NCBI RefSeq assembly: GCF_001953635.1
Contig: NZ_MEJH01000004.1
Span: 62,001-126,000, forward strand
Length of the DNA: 64,000 nucleotides
Reading direction: 5' to 3'
DNA from: Alteromonas abrolhosensis
GTDB lineage: Bacteria; Pseudomonadota; Gammaproteobacteria; Enterobacterales; Alteromonadaceae
Below the pieces are notes generated by a model, which ran no database searches, had not been told where the DNA came from, and saw only the letters and a program-made list of their open reading frames with translations. The position numbers and the translations under genes were made by a program. The stretch's first letter is position 1. Every line of letters begins with the position of its first letter. Below are positions 37,378 to 45,804 of the stretch, one piece after another.

Positions 37378-38034
37378 TTATTCGTATTCGAGAGGATCGA
37401 CGGCGTTATTTTCTTTGAAGGCCTCTAAGCGCTCTTCGCATGCACCGCACTTTCCGCACGCCTTTTCTCTGCCGTTATAGCAGGTCCACGTTTGGCCATA
37501 ATCCAGTCCCATCGACAGGCCGTCGGTTAGGATAGCGGTTTTGCTATCGTCTATATAAGGCGTCATGATGGTTACGGGTGTGTAGTTCGCAATGCCGCAC
37601 ACATCATTCATTTTGTGAACAAATTCAGGGCGACAGTCTGGATAAATAGCGTGATCGCCAGAGTGAGCGCCGTAATAAACTTCGTTAGCATCTAAGCTTA
37701 CTGCATAGCCAACGGCCAGCGATAACAAAATCATGTTGCGATTGGGCACCACGGTTTGCTTCATGCTTGGCTCTTCATAGTGGCCTTCTGGAACTTCGAT
37801 GTCTGAGGTTAACGCAGAACCCCCTATGAGCGTATTTATGGCGCTAATATCTACAATTTTGTGGGGAACGTTAAGCGAGTTACACACGTTGGCAGCATAA
37901 TCGAGTTCTTTCTTGTGGCGTTGTCCGTAATTAAAGCTCAGCGCATGAACTTTTTTGCCTGCTTTAAGTGCTTTGTGCAGCACGGTGAAGGAGTCCATGC
38001 CTCCTGAATAGATAACAACAACGTTTTCTGACAT
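37378..38034 (-). CDS. queC: 7-cyano-7-deazaguanine synthase
   Basis: A 218-residue enzyme converting 7-carboxy-7-deazaguanine to preQ0 with ATP and ammonia, for queuosine in tRNA. The N-terminal PP-loop SGGMDSF is at 10-16, then [15 protein letters not shown] and PNRNMILLS. The C-terminal zinc site [18 protein letters not shown] has four cysteines. Length matches E. coli QueC (231). It is divergent from queE across 86-95 bases, so the two probably share a control region. Confidence 0.97.
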   Translation of the reverse strand: MSENVVVIYSGGMDSFTVLHKALKAGKKVHALSFNYGQRHKKELDYAANVCNSLNVPHKIVDISAINTLIGGSALTSDIEVPEGHYEEPSMKQTVVPNRNMILLSLAVGYAVSLDANEVYYGAHSGDHAIYPDCRPEFVHKMNDVCGIANYTPVTIMTPYIDDSKTAILTDGLSMGLDYGQTWTCYNGREKACGKCGACEERLEAFKENNAVDPLEYE

Positions 38035-38129
38035 AGTTTTTCGAAGATTTAAGAAATTATGCCCGAATTTTATGTGATCCTTGGTAAAATCCCAACATAC
38101 AATCGTTAAAGGGTGTCAAATTGTCTGTA

Positions 38130-38804
38130 ATGACCACACTAAACATCAATGAGATGTTTGAAACTATCCAGGGGGAAGGTGCCCACACTGGTATTCCTTC
38201 TATTTTTGTTCGCCTACAAGGCTGCCCTGTGGGCTGCCCATGGTGTGATACGAAACATACATGGGAAATCAAGTCTGACTTGAGCGTGTCGCCGCAAGCG
38301 GTGATTAGTAAAGGTGAAGAGTCTGAAACCTATTTTATCTCAAGTGAGGAGGCTTTGCTGGCTGAGTTTGGGAAACAAGGCTATGTGGCAAAACATGTGG
38401 TTATTACCGGCGGCGAGCCTTGTATGTATGATTTACGTCCGTTAACCACCTTACTTCACGACAACGGATATACCACACAAATTGAAACCAGCGGTACTTT
38501 TGAAGTACTTTGCGACACGCGTACTTACGTGACCGTTTCTCCGAAAATAAACATGAAAGGTGGGTATGACGTCTTAGTGAGTGCGCTTGAGAGAGCGAAT
38601 GAAATCAAGCACCCCATCGCAATGCAAAAGCATATTGATGAGCTTGATGCACTGTTAGCCAATGTATCTTCACTTGACGGAAAACAGGTTTGTTTACAAC
38701 CAATTAGCCAGCAAAAGAGAGCGACTGAACTTGCTGTGCGCACTTGTATTGAACGCAACTGGCGGCTATCTTTACAAACACATAAGTACATTGGCATTGA
38801 ATAA
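38130..38804 (+). CDS. queE: 7-carboxy-7-deazaguanine synthase
   Basis: A 224-residue radical SAM enzyme converting 6-carboxy-tetrahydropterin to 7-carboxy-7-deazaguanine, the step before QueC. The cluster motif is CPVGCPWC (CX3CX2C), preceded by NEMFETIQGEGAHTGIPSIF and followed by VVITGGEPC. E. coli-type ends are present (ALERANEIKHP, CIERNWRLSLQTHKYIGIE). The frame extends three codons to a TTG at 38121, which sits at better spacing from GGGTG. The ATG at 38130 is preferred by similarity, but the start could be either. Confidence 0.95.
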   Translation: MTTLNINEMFETIQGEGAHTGIPSIFVRLQGCPVGCPWCDTKHTWEIKSDLSVSPQAVISKGEESETYFISSEEALLAEFGKQGYVAKHVVITGGEPCMYDLRPLTTLLHDNGYTTQIETSGTFEVLCDTRTYVTVSPKINMKGGYDVLVSALERANEIKHPIAMQKHIDELDALLANVSSLDGKQVCLQPISQQKRATELAVRTCIERNWRLSLQTHKYIGIE

Positions 38805-38880
38805 TAGTGTTGGTGTTCGTTGGCTTGTCGGTCAAACAAATCATGAGCCTAAAAACAAATCAGTATAGGACGTAAAGAAA

Positions 38881-39774
38881 ATGCACAGCTTCAATCTGCT
38901 AAAAAAAGCCGTCATAGCGGCTTTCGCTTTATGTTCTTTTGTTGTAACGATGGCTGAGGCCGCAACGTGGACTATCACTTACCCACGCCCCATTGACGAC
39001 TCAGACGCACGTGCGCAATATCCGATAGCGTTGCTTAAACTTGCGCTTGATAAAACCGGTGTAAACTACGAACTTCGTCCGTCTGATCGAATACTTCTTA
39101 CAGGTAAAGCAATGCGTCAGCTTCGCGAAAACCGAGAAGTCAATGTTGTGTGGAGTATGACGGATAGTCAGCGAGAGAAAGAACTGACCCCCATTCGAAT
39201 TCCTATCGCTAAAGGGCTTATAGGCCTTCGAGTTTTCGTTATAAATCAAAATAAAAAGGCGAAATTCGACAACGTGCTGTCGCTAACCGATATGCGTAAA
39301 CTTGTGCCAATCCAAGGGGAAGAGTGGCCGGACACCAAAATTCTTCAAGCCAACGGTTTTAACGTATTTACCGTGCCTGAATTTCGCGAAGCGTATGACA
39401 TGATTAAACTAGGCAAAGGGGACTTCTTTCCCCGTTCTGTCATGGAAGTAGATGCGGAGCTTGAGGCCGAAGGTCGTCGAAACAACTTTTATCTAGAACC
39501 TTCCATGGCGCTATATTATCCGACAGCCATGTATTACTTTGTGAGTGGTAGCAACAAGACGTTAGCTAATCTCATCGAAACAGGGCTTAATCGAGCCATA
39601 GATGATGGTTCATTCGATGCACTTTTTGAGTCGACCTACGCCCCAATCTTAGAGTCTTTAGGGGTCGATGAGCGCAAAATCTTTACCCTAGAAAATCCGC
39701 TATTGCCTATTGAGACTCCTCTTACCAATTCTGCTTTATGGTATAAACCGAAAACCGAAGCTTCCAAAGAATAA
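38881..39774 (+). CDS. Periplasmic solute-binding-like protein (SBP family 3 type)
   Basis: A 297-residue exported protein with a signal peptide ending AEA-ATW (about residue 28). It resembles extracellular solute-binding proteins of family 3, but no ABC transporter genes are nearby. Segments such as PIDDSDARAQYPIALLKLAL, AYDMIKLGKGDFFPRSV and YYFVSGSNKTLANLIETGLN fit two-lobed ligand-binding proteins. Such orphan proteins are common in Alteromonas and Shewanella relatives, and their ligands are unknown. A modest AAAGAAA precedes the ATG. It lies 76 bases after queE and could share its transcript. Confidence 0.75.
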   Translation: MHSFNLLKKAVIAAFALCSFVVTMAEAATWTITYPRPIDDSDARAQYPIALLKLALDKTGVNYELRPSDRILLTGKAMRQLRENREVNVVWSMTDSQREKELTPIRIPIAKGLIGLRVFVINQNKKAKFDNVLSLTDMRKLVPIQGEEWPDTKILQANGFNVFTVPEFREAYDMIKLGKGDFFPRSVMEVDAELEAEGRRNNFYLEPSMALYYPTAMYYFVSGSNKTLANLIETGLNRAIDDGSFDALFESTYAPILESLGVDERKIFTLENPLLPIETPLTNSALWYKPKTEASKE

Positions 39775-39780
39775 ACAGAC

Positions 39781-39810
39781 AAAAAAAAACGCGGCGTAGG
39801 CCGCGTTTTT
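39781..39810. terminator. Bidirectional terminator between the binding protein and asnB
   Basis: An 11-bp stem, AAAAACGCGGC/GCCGCGTTTTT, with a GTAG loop and A- and T-runs on both sides, between two converging genes. Confidence 0.9.
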
Positions 39811-39835
39811 TAAATATTGCTAGTGCATTAGACTC

Positions 39836-41506
39836 TTACGACTCGCCAGCGTGAACGCCTTTCATTGAACGGCCAGAAGGGTCTGCATTGTTTTTAAAGC
39901 TTTCATCCCACTCAAGTGCTTCTGCCGTACTACAGGCAATAGATTTACCGCCCGGTACACATCGCGCCGCACTTTCTTGAGGGAAGTAGCTTTCGAAGAT
40001 AGTACGGTAGTAGTAGCCTTCTTTAGTGTCTGGCGTGTTAACCGGGAAGCGGAATTCCGCTGTAGCCAGTTGTTGGTCAGTCACTTCGTTGTCTACGAAC
40101 TCACGAATTGAATCAATCCACGAGTAACCTACGCCATCACCAAACTGTTCCTTTTGACGCCACAGAACCTCTGCTGGAAGGGTTTCGCCGTTATCAAACG
40201 CTTTGCGAAGGATCCATTTCTCCATTTTTCCATCTAGACACATTTTGTCTTGTGGGTTTAAACGCATAGCTACGTCAATGAAGTTCTTATCTAAGAATGG
40301 CACACGAGCTTCTACACCCCATGCTGATGTGGCTTTGTTAGCACGCGCACAGTCAAACATATGTAGTCGATCAAGTTTACGTACCGTTTCTTCGTGGAAT
40401 TCCTTGGCGTTTGGCGCTTTATGGAAATACAGATAACCACCAAAAATTTCATCAGAACCTTCGCCAGACAGCACCATTTTAATGCCCATCGCTTTAATCT
40501 TGCGGGTCATTAAGTACATCGGGGTAGCGGCGCGGATCGTTGTTGTATCGTAGGTTTCCAAGTGATAGATAACATCACGGATGGCATCTAAACCTTCTTG
40601 AATGGTAAAGTGAATTTCATGGTGTACGGTGCCAATCATGTCGGCCACTTTCTTCGCCGCCTTGAGATCAGGTGCACCTTCAAGACCCACAGCAAAACTG
40701 TGCAGACGAGGCCACCACGCATCCGTCTTGTCTTCGTCTTCAACGCGCTTTGCAACGTACTGAGCAGCGACAGCAGAAACCAATGAAGAGTCCAGACCGC
40801 CCGATAGAAGTACAGCGTATGGAACGTCAGACATCATGTGTGACTTCACCGCTTTCTCGAATGCTACACGTAGCTCTTCTAGGTTGCTGGTGTTGTCTTT
40901 AACGTTGTCGTATTCCATCCAATCACGCTTGTAATACTTAGTGATTTTACCTTCTTTGCTCCAAAGGTAGTGGCCAGGAGGGAACTCACTAATTGTTTTA
41001 CAAACGCCTGCGAGGGCTTTCATTTCTGATGAAACGTAAAAGTTACCGTGTTCATCGTAACCGGTATAAAGCGGAATAATTCCAATGTGGTCACGGGCAA
41101 TAAGGTAAGCGTCTTGCTCTTCATCATAAAGAATAAAAGCAAACATACCTTCTAGTTCGTCAATAAAATCAATGCCTTTTTGCTGGAAAAGCGGAATGAT
41201 TACTTCGCAATCAGAGCGGGTCTTAAATGGGTACGGCTCATCTAGATTAGCAGCAAGTTGCTTGTGGTTGTAAATCTCACCGTTGACAGCAAGAATTTGT
41301 TTATCGTTTTGGCTGATAAGAGGCTGTGCCCCCGTATCAACGTCGACAATCGCCAATCTTTCGTGACAAAGAATGGTATTGTCATTATTCCAGATACCCG
41401 ACCAGTCAGGGCCACGGTGGCGCAAAAGTTTTGATAAATCGAGGGCTTGGGTTCTGAGTTCAGACACATCGGTTTTGATATCAAGGATACCGAAAATACC
41501 ACACAT
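39836..41506 (-). CDS. asnB: Asparagine synthetase B (glutamine-hydrolysing)
   Basis: A 556-residue enzyme making asparagine from aspartate, glutamine and ATP. The Ntn glutaminase domain starts with the nucleophile Cys2 (MCGIFGILD), followed by LLRHRGPDWSGIW and LAVNGEIYNHK. The synthetase domain has the PP-loop LLSGGLDSSLVSA and the SGEGSDEIFGGYLYFHKAP segment. Length is close to E. coli AsnB (554). It is monocistronic, and 393 gene-free bases follow on the promoter side. Confidence 0.97.
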   Translation of the reverse strand: MCGIFGILDIKTDVSELRTQALDLSKLLRHRGPDWSGIWNNDNTILCHERLAIVDVDTGAQPLISQNDKQILAVNGEIYNHKQLAANLDEPYPFKTRSDCEVIIPLFQQKGIDFIDELEGMFAFILYDEEQDAYLIARDHIGIIPLYTGYDEHGNFYVSSEMKALAGVCKTISEFPPGHYLWSKEGKITKYYKRDWMEYDNVKDNTSNLEELRVAFEKAVKSHMMSDVPYAVLLSGGLDSSLVSAVAAQYVAKRVEDEDKTDAWWPRLHSFAVGLEGAPDLKAAKKVADMIGTVHHEIHFTIQEGLDAIRDVIYHLETYDTTTIRAATPMYLMTRKIKAMGIKMVLSGEGSDEIFGGYLYFHKAPNAKEFHEETVRKLDRLHMFDCARANKATSAWGVEARVPFLDKNFIDVAMRLNPQDKMCLDGKMEKWILRKAFDNGETLPAEVLWRQKEQFGDGVGYSWIDSIREFVDNEVTDQQLATAEFRFPVNTPDTKEGYYYRTIFESYFPQESAARCVPGGKSIACSTAEALEWDESFKNNADPSGRSMKGVHAGES

Positions 41507-41899
41507 ATAACGGATTCTCTCTGTTCACTTGTTGAAAAAAATAATAGAAGTTTTTTCTGTCGGTACTCGCGTACGAGTGGGCGATGGTTTGTTGTTTTTC
41601 TTATTCGCGTGCCCCTGAATGTGCCAGTCTGACAGGAAATTGCAAGTACATTATGATGAGAAAATGGAAATTCTTATTCCATTTATCCCAAAATAGCCGT
41701 TTATTAACATTTTTATCCTAATTTGATGCAAAGAGAAGCTCAGTGAATGCGGTAGCAGTGCTTAATTCGAAGGGAAATGCGTTCAAATGTGGAGGGGAGT
41801 CAATAAAGGGAGCCACTAATAAAGGGTTTCACAAAGAAACCCTTTATTAAGTGTTTAATGCAAGAACGTTATATTGTCGCGTTTTTACACCTAGGTATT
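41507..41899. other. Intergenic region between asnB and the M28 peptidase
   Basis: About 390 bases holding the asnB promoter (leftward) and the 3' end of the peptidase gene's transcript. The only clear structure is the terminator hairpin at 41817-41849. The rest is AT-rich with no credible ORF. Confidence 0.5.
41817..41849 (-). terminator. Long hairpin terminator of the M28 peptidase gene
   Basis: A perfect 14-bp stem, TAATAAAGGGTTTC/GAAACCCTTTATTA, with an ACAAA loop, about 50 bases after the peptidase stop. It lacks a long U-run on the minus strand but the stem is strong. Confidence 0.65.
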
Positions 41900-43567
41900 T
41901 TAGTTTTGGCGCTGGAACTCGCTTGCTTCATTCCACTTCGGCCAAGCCTCTGCATTTGCAACACCTACACCCACATCAAACAGCATTTGTGTATCTTGTA
42001 CGATACCGCTTAAATCCCAATCGTCACGATACTGATCGCACACTTGGTGGTAGCAGCCCGTAACAATCACATTCATACGTTTTCTGTATTTAGCTGTTTC
42101 TTCATCGGCTGGCTCATTACCACCTTCAGCATAAAGTGCTGGCACACCTTGCTTGGCAAAGCTGAAGTGATCTGAGCGGTAGTAGTAACCAGCTTCTGGT
42201 CTGTCTTCTTGAGTCAGTGTACGACCTTGCTTAGCTGCAGCGGCTTCGAGGTAATCTTCCATTTCTGATTTACCCATACCTACAACGGCAACGTTTTTGG
42301 TCTTACCTAATACGTTCATTGCGTCCATATTGATATTAGCAACCGTATTTTCAATCGGAATGACAGGGTTGCTTGCGTAATATTTACTGCCTAATAATCC
42401 TTGCTCTTCCGCGGTTACCACTAAGAATGATACCGAGCGCTTTGGTGCAGGCTCAAGTTCAGAAAAGGCTCTGGCCATGGCTAAAATAGCCGCAGTGCCC
42501 GTCGCATTATCATGAGCGCCGTTATAGATTTGGTCGCCTTCTTTGCTCTCATCTTTACCTAAATGATCCCAGTGCGCCGTGTAGATAATATGCTCATCAG
42601 GAAACTCAGCGCCCGGTAGTGTGGCAATAACGTTGTTGCTCTCTGATTTTTTGAATGTGTTATTAACAGTAACCGATGCCTTAATGTCCATTGCTTTGTT
42701 GTAAGGACCTTGCATGGCGTTGGCTTTTTCTGCTTCAAAATCAAGCCCTGCATCAGCAAACACTTTTTTCGCTGCATCTAATGTTAACCAACCTTCAACA
42801 GCCACACGGCTTGCACCTTTGTCTGCACTTACCAAACCGTACTGCGGACCACTCCAGCTATTAGCAACTACAGACCAGCCATAAGAAGCCGGTGCGGTTT
42901 CGTGAACAATAATGGCGCCTGCTGCGCCCTGACGGCTTGCTTCTTCATACTTGTAGCTCCAACGGCCGTAGTAGGTCATCGTAGTGCCTTGAAACTTGCC
43001 GCTTTCTGGATTTTCAAATCCTGGGTCGTTAATTAGCATAACTACCGTTTTGCCTTTAACGTCCAACCCTTCGTAGTCGTTCCAGTCGTATTCAGGTGCA
43101 TTCACACCATAGCCAACGAAGACTAACTCTGAATCTTCAAGGGATACTGAGCTCTGTTCGCGCTTAGAAGAGGCAACCATCTGCTCTTTATACGCAAAGT
43201 TATTATCACCGATAGTCATGGTCATATCTGGGTCAGCCGTAATTTCCATAAGCGCTACTTTTTGTAGAAAGCTATCGCCATTGCCCGGCTTCAGCCCCGC
43301 TTTAGTAAATTCACTAACCAAGTATTCAATGGTTTTCTTTTCGCCTTCAGTCGTCGGTAAACGGCCTTCAAACTCATCTGAAGACAGTACCTTTAATGGC
43401 TCGCGAATATCGGCATCTGAAATGTTGTTGTAAACACTGTCGAAGTTAGACGCCACTGGCATCTCTTTTTTCGCTGACTGTTCTTGTGACGCGCTGTCGT
43501 TGTTTGGTGTGCAAGCACTTACGCCCAGAAGGGTAGGTACAAGCAATGGCAAAAACATTTTTTTCAT
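41900..43567 (-). CDS. Lipoprotein M28-family peptidase with PA domain
   Basis: A 555-residue lipoprotein (lipobox VSAC, C19) with an N-terminal cap, a PA domain (about 140-290) and the M28 dizinc site: YTAHWDHLG, NGAHDNATGT, TAEEQGLLGSKYYAS, NINMDAM and YYRSDHFSFAKQGVPAL. Similar proteins are annotated as aminopeptidases or glutamate-carboxypeptidase-like. It probably feeds on peptides at the cell surface or in the periplasm. It is unrelated in arrangement to the other M28 enzyme at 21091-22509 (different cap and length). Confidence 0.92.
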   Translation of the reverse strand: MKKMFLPLLVPTLLGVSACTPNNDSASQEQSAKKEMPVASNFDSVYNNISDADIREPLKVLSSDEFEGRLPTTEGEKKTIEYLVSEFTKAGLKPGNGDSFLQKVALMEITADPDMTMTIGDNNFAYKEQMVASSKREQSSVSLEDSELVFVGYGVNAPEYDWNDYEGLDVKGKTVVMLINDPGFENPESGKFQGTTMTYYGRWSYKYEEASRQGAAGAIIVHETAPASYGWSVVANSWSGPQYGLVSADKGASRVAVEGWLTLDAAKKVFADAGLDFEAEKANAMQGPYNKAMDIKASVTVNNTFKKSESNNVIATLPGAEFPDEHIIYTAHWDHLGKDESKEGDQIYNGAHDNATGTAAILAMARAFSELEPAPKRSVSFLVVTAEEQGLLGSKYYASNPVIPIENTVANINMDAMNVLGKTKNVAVVGMGKSEMEDYLEAAAAKQGRTLTQEDRPEAGYYYRSDHFSFAKQGVPALYAEGGNEPADEETAKYRKRMNVIVTGCYHQVCDQYRDDWDLSGIVQDTQMLFDVGVGVANAEAWPKWNEASEFQRQN

Positions 43568-43637
43568 TGTTAGTCTCTGTTTGCTCTACAATACTCGCTC
43601 AGTATAGAGAAAACCCCAGAGCGAACCAATAGTTGAT

Positions 43638-44585
43638 ATGCAATCAAACTCAATCCCCTTCTGTAAAGACTACTTAAAAGCACACGCAAGTCCTCCTGTA
43701 ATTGATCTTCTAGATGAACTCGAATTATTAGGATTCAGTGATTTTCCATCGCCTGAAGTGCTTAATGAACTCACTTCCAAATATTACAAGCAGTGGAAGG
43801 GACCTAGGTTTAAAGGGCAAAGTCAGTTTTCAGAAAATGAAAAGCGTTACTATGAGACGATTATTAGTGAGGATGGGGTTGTACCGACTAGAGAGCAAAG
43901 CTGGCACGATTTATTTAATGCGCTAATTTGGCTACAGTTTCCTAAAACCAAATCCTTGTTAAATGAATTGCATATAAGCGATATCAATGAGTACGGCGTT
44001 AATCCTCGTACAGTGCGCCGCAATAGAATCACGCATTTTGATGAGTGTGGTGTAGTACTTGCGATAGAAGAGCCCAGCCAGTGTGTGCAACCCCCAGATT
44101 CTCTAAAAAAAGCAACGCAAAACCATATTGCCACTGCAAGAAATGACGAAAGCAAAAAAACTGGAGTTGAATCGCTAGAAGCTTTCCTACAGCAACTTGC
44201 CGAGCATGAATGGGAAGAGGCATTTCTAGCAAATAGAGAGCGCTGGCATGCTGAAGTAACTCCTTTTATTTTCGGGCATGCGAATTTAGAAATGATGCTT
44301 AATCCTTTCATCGGGCTTACGGGAAAATGGCTGGCCGTCGCAGTTCCCCACGGGTTCAGTAAACTCGATAAATGGCAACAACGAGGAGTGTTAGACGACG
44401 CGACGTCTGCCCGTATATCAACACTCGATGCTTTTCAGATTACGCCACTATTAAAGCCTCTACCTTTGTTAGGCGTGCCTTTATGGCATACACAGCAGGA
44501 TGCAACGTTTTATCAAAATAAGGAATATTTTAGGCCGTTAAGGCAGGGGACAAAGCCAACAAAACAACTGCCACTCTGGGCGTAA
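43638..44585 (+). CDS. DUF3025-family protein
   Basis: A 315-residue cytoplasmic protein of the DUF3025 type, recognised by SWHDLFNALIWLQFPKTKS, THFDECGVVL and FGHANLEMMLNPFIGLTGKW, ending LGVPLWHTQQDATFYQNKEYFRPLR. Function is unknown. It has no signal peptide or membrane helix. It is divergent from the M28 lipoprotein gene with only 70 bases between starts, so the promoters overlap. About 220 gene-free bases follow. Confidence 0.85.
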   Translation: MQSNSIPFCKDYLKAHASPPVIDLLDELELLGFSDFPSPEVLNELTSKYYKQWKGPRFKGQSQFSENEKRYYETIISEDGVVPTREQSWHDLFNALIWLQFPKTKSLLNELHISDINEYGVNPRTVRRNRITHFDECGVVLAIEEPSQCVQPPDSLKKATQNHIATARNDESKKTGVESLEAFLQQLAEHEWEEAFLANRERWHAEVTPFIFGHANLEMMLNPFIGLTGKWLAVAVPHGFSKLDKWQQRGVLDDATSARISTLDAFQITPLLKPLPLLGVPLWHTQQDATFYQNKEYFRPLRQGTKPTKQLPLWA

Positions 44586-44808
44586 TAACACTTTGTGACA
44601 TGACAACGCGACAGTGAAGCTGTTTGGGTGTTGTAAGGGAGAATGAAAAATATCGTTTTAAGATTGTGCTGTATGACAAGCTTATCGAAGCGCTGTGCTA
44701 AAAATACTGTGTTTAAAATTCGGTGTTTAAAAAACTAAGTTAGTAAATACAGTGTTCGTAGTACAGCGCAGCCTTTGTATATTCAGCGTGTCACAGCCGT
44801 ACGTTTTA

Positions 44809-45513
44809 TTAGAACAAGCCTAGGGCAATTAACCAAATGCCGTAGATGACAGCATAAGGTGCACTTGCTATTAATGCCGCTTTCTTAACAGAAAAAGATG
44901 TCCATTGAGTGATGCCTACGGTGGCCAAATAGATGCCCCAGAATAGTTCTAATCTTAAAGCTTGGCCGAAAGCGTACCAGGGCGAGTCCATTGGGATACT
45001 GGCAATATAGCCAAGAGACGCTGGAGATAAAATTGACGGCGCCACTTGATGGTCGCCTGTGAACAATAGCAAAGCAACACCAACCAAACCAGTTAGTACA
45101 TAAGGCATTGAAAGCCACCAAGCGAATCCGTACCAGTCAGTAAACCCATACACATGGCTGTCGTCTGAGCGGGTCATTAAATTTACATACACAGCGTAAA
45201 TGGCGTTAACGATTATAGGAATAAAAAAGGCACCTATAACTGATGACCAAAGCAAAGCATCCCTGGTGAAGAAGGCTTTCATTTGCTCTTCTTCAGCTGG
45301 ACTCATATCGCCTTGGGCAGCAATATTCATCTGCGCAAACCATTCGATGTCTACAAAATTTACATACAGGTACTGGGAAACAAGCGAAATAGCCATGATT
45401 AAAATAAATGGCATCCAGCTCCAATTGTTGTTTTCACCTATCGCTTTGAATACGCCATTAGGTTTGAAGAAGATGTCGTTACACGCTTGGAAGGGGTTCG
45501 TTACATTGTGCAT
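44809..45513 (-). CDS. Yip1-family membrane protein
   Basis: A 234-residue inner-membrane protein with about five helices: NWSWMPFILIMAISLVSQYL, the SSVIGAFFIPIIVNAIYAVY segment, WWLSMPYVLTGLVGVALLLF, LELFWGIYLATVGI and APYAVIYGIWLIAL. The N-terminal NPFQACNDIFFKPNGVFKAI is typical of bacterial YIP1-domain proteins. Function is unknown. AGGAG precedes the ATG. It stands alone, with 290 bases to the next gene. Confidence 0.8.
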   Translation of the reverse strand: MHNVTNPFQACNDIFFKPNGVFKAIGENNNWSWMPFILIMAISLVSQYLYVNFVDIEWFAQMNIAAQGDMSPAEEEQMKAFFTRDALLWSSVIGAFFIPIIVNAIYAVYVNLMTRSDDSHVYGFTDWYGFAWWLSMPYVLTGLVGVALLLFTGDHQVAPSILSPASLGYIASIPMDSPWYAFGQALRLELFWGIYLATVGITQWTSFSVKKAALIASAPYAVIYGIWLIALGLF

Positions 45514-45708
45514 CCCTTGCTCCTATTTTATTTATAATTATTACTGGGCTTTGTGTAAAGCCATGACTGGTTGTTGACTAACCAACTTGCAGACATTAAA
45601 TGGAGCTATAGATTACTGTTGGCTAAGAGTGTTGTACAGCACAACATATTGATATTTGTAAGAGAAAGTGAATGTGCGGTTCCCACATCAAAGTACGGGA
45701 AAATAAGT

Positions 45709-45730
45709 AAGGGAAGCGTTCACTTCCCTT
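45709..45730 (-). terminator. Possible terminator of the cys operon
   Basis: An 8-bp stem AAGGGAAG/CTTCCCTT (extendable past one bulge) lies about 75 bases after the SLC13 gene stop. The minus strand continues into TTACTTATTTT. No gene was accepted in the 290-base gap between the Yip1-family and SLC13 genes. Confidence 0.45.
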
Positions 45731-45804
45731 TACTTGAGGTAGTCGATTTTGGCTCTACATTTTGTAGTAGCCAGAGTAATGATTTAGCACGCCTTTTCTA
45801 CGCA

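Noticed and set aside
38035..38129. preQ1 riboswitch between queC and queE
   Set aside because: The gap is short and I could not find the C-rich hairpin plus A-rich tail of the class I aptamer.
43850..44311. 153-codon minus-strand ORF inside the DUF3025 gene
   Set aside because: It is fully antisense to a gene with a recognised family and has Cys/Ser-rich shadow composition.
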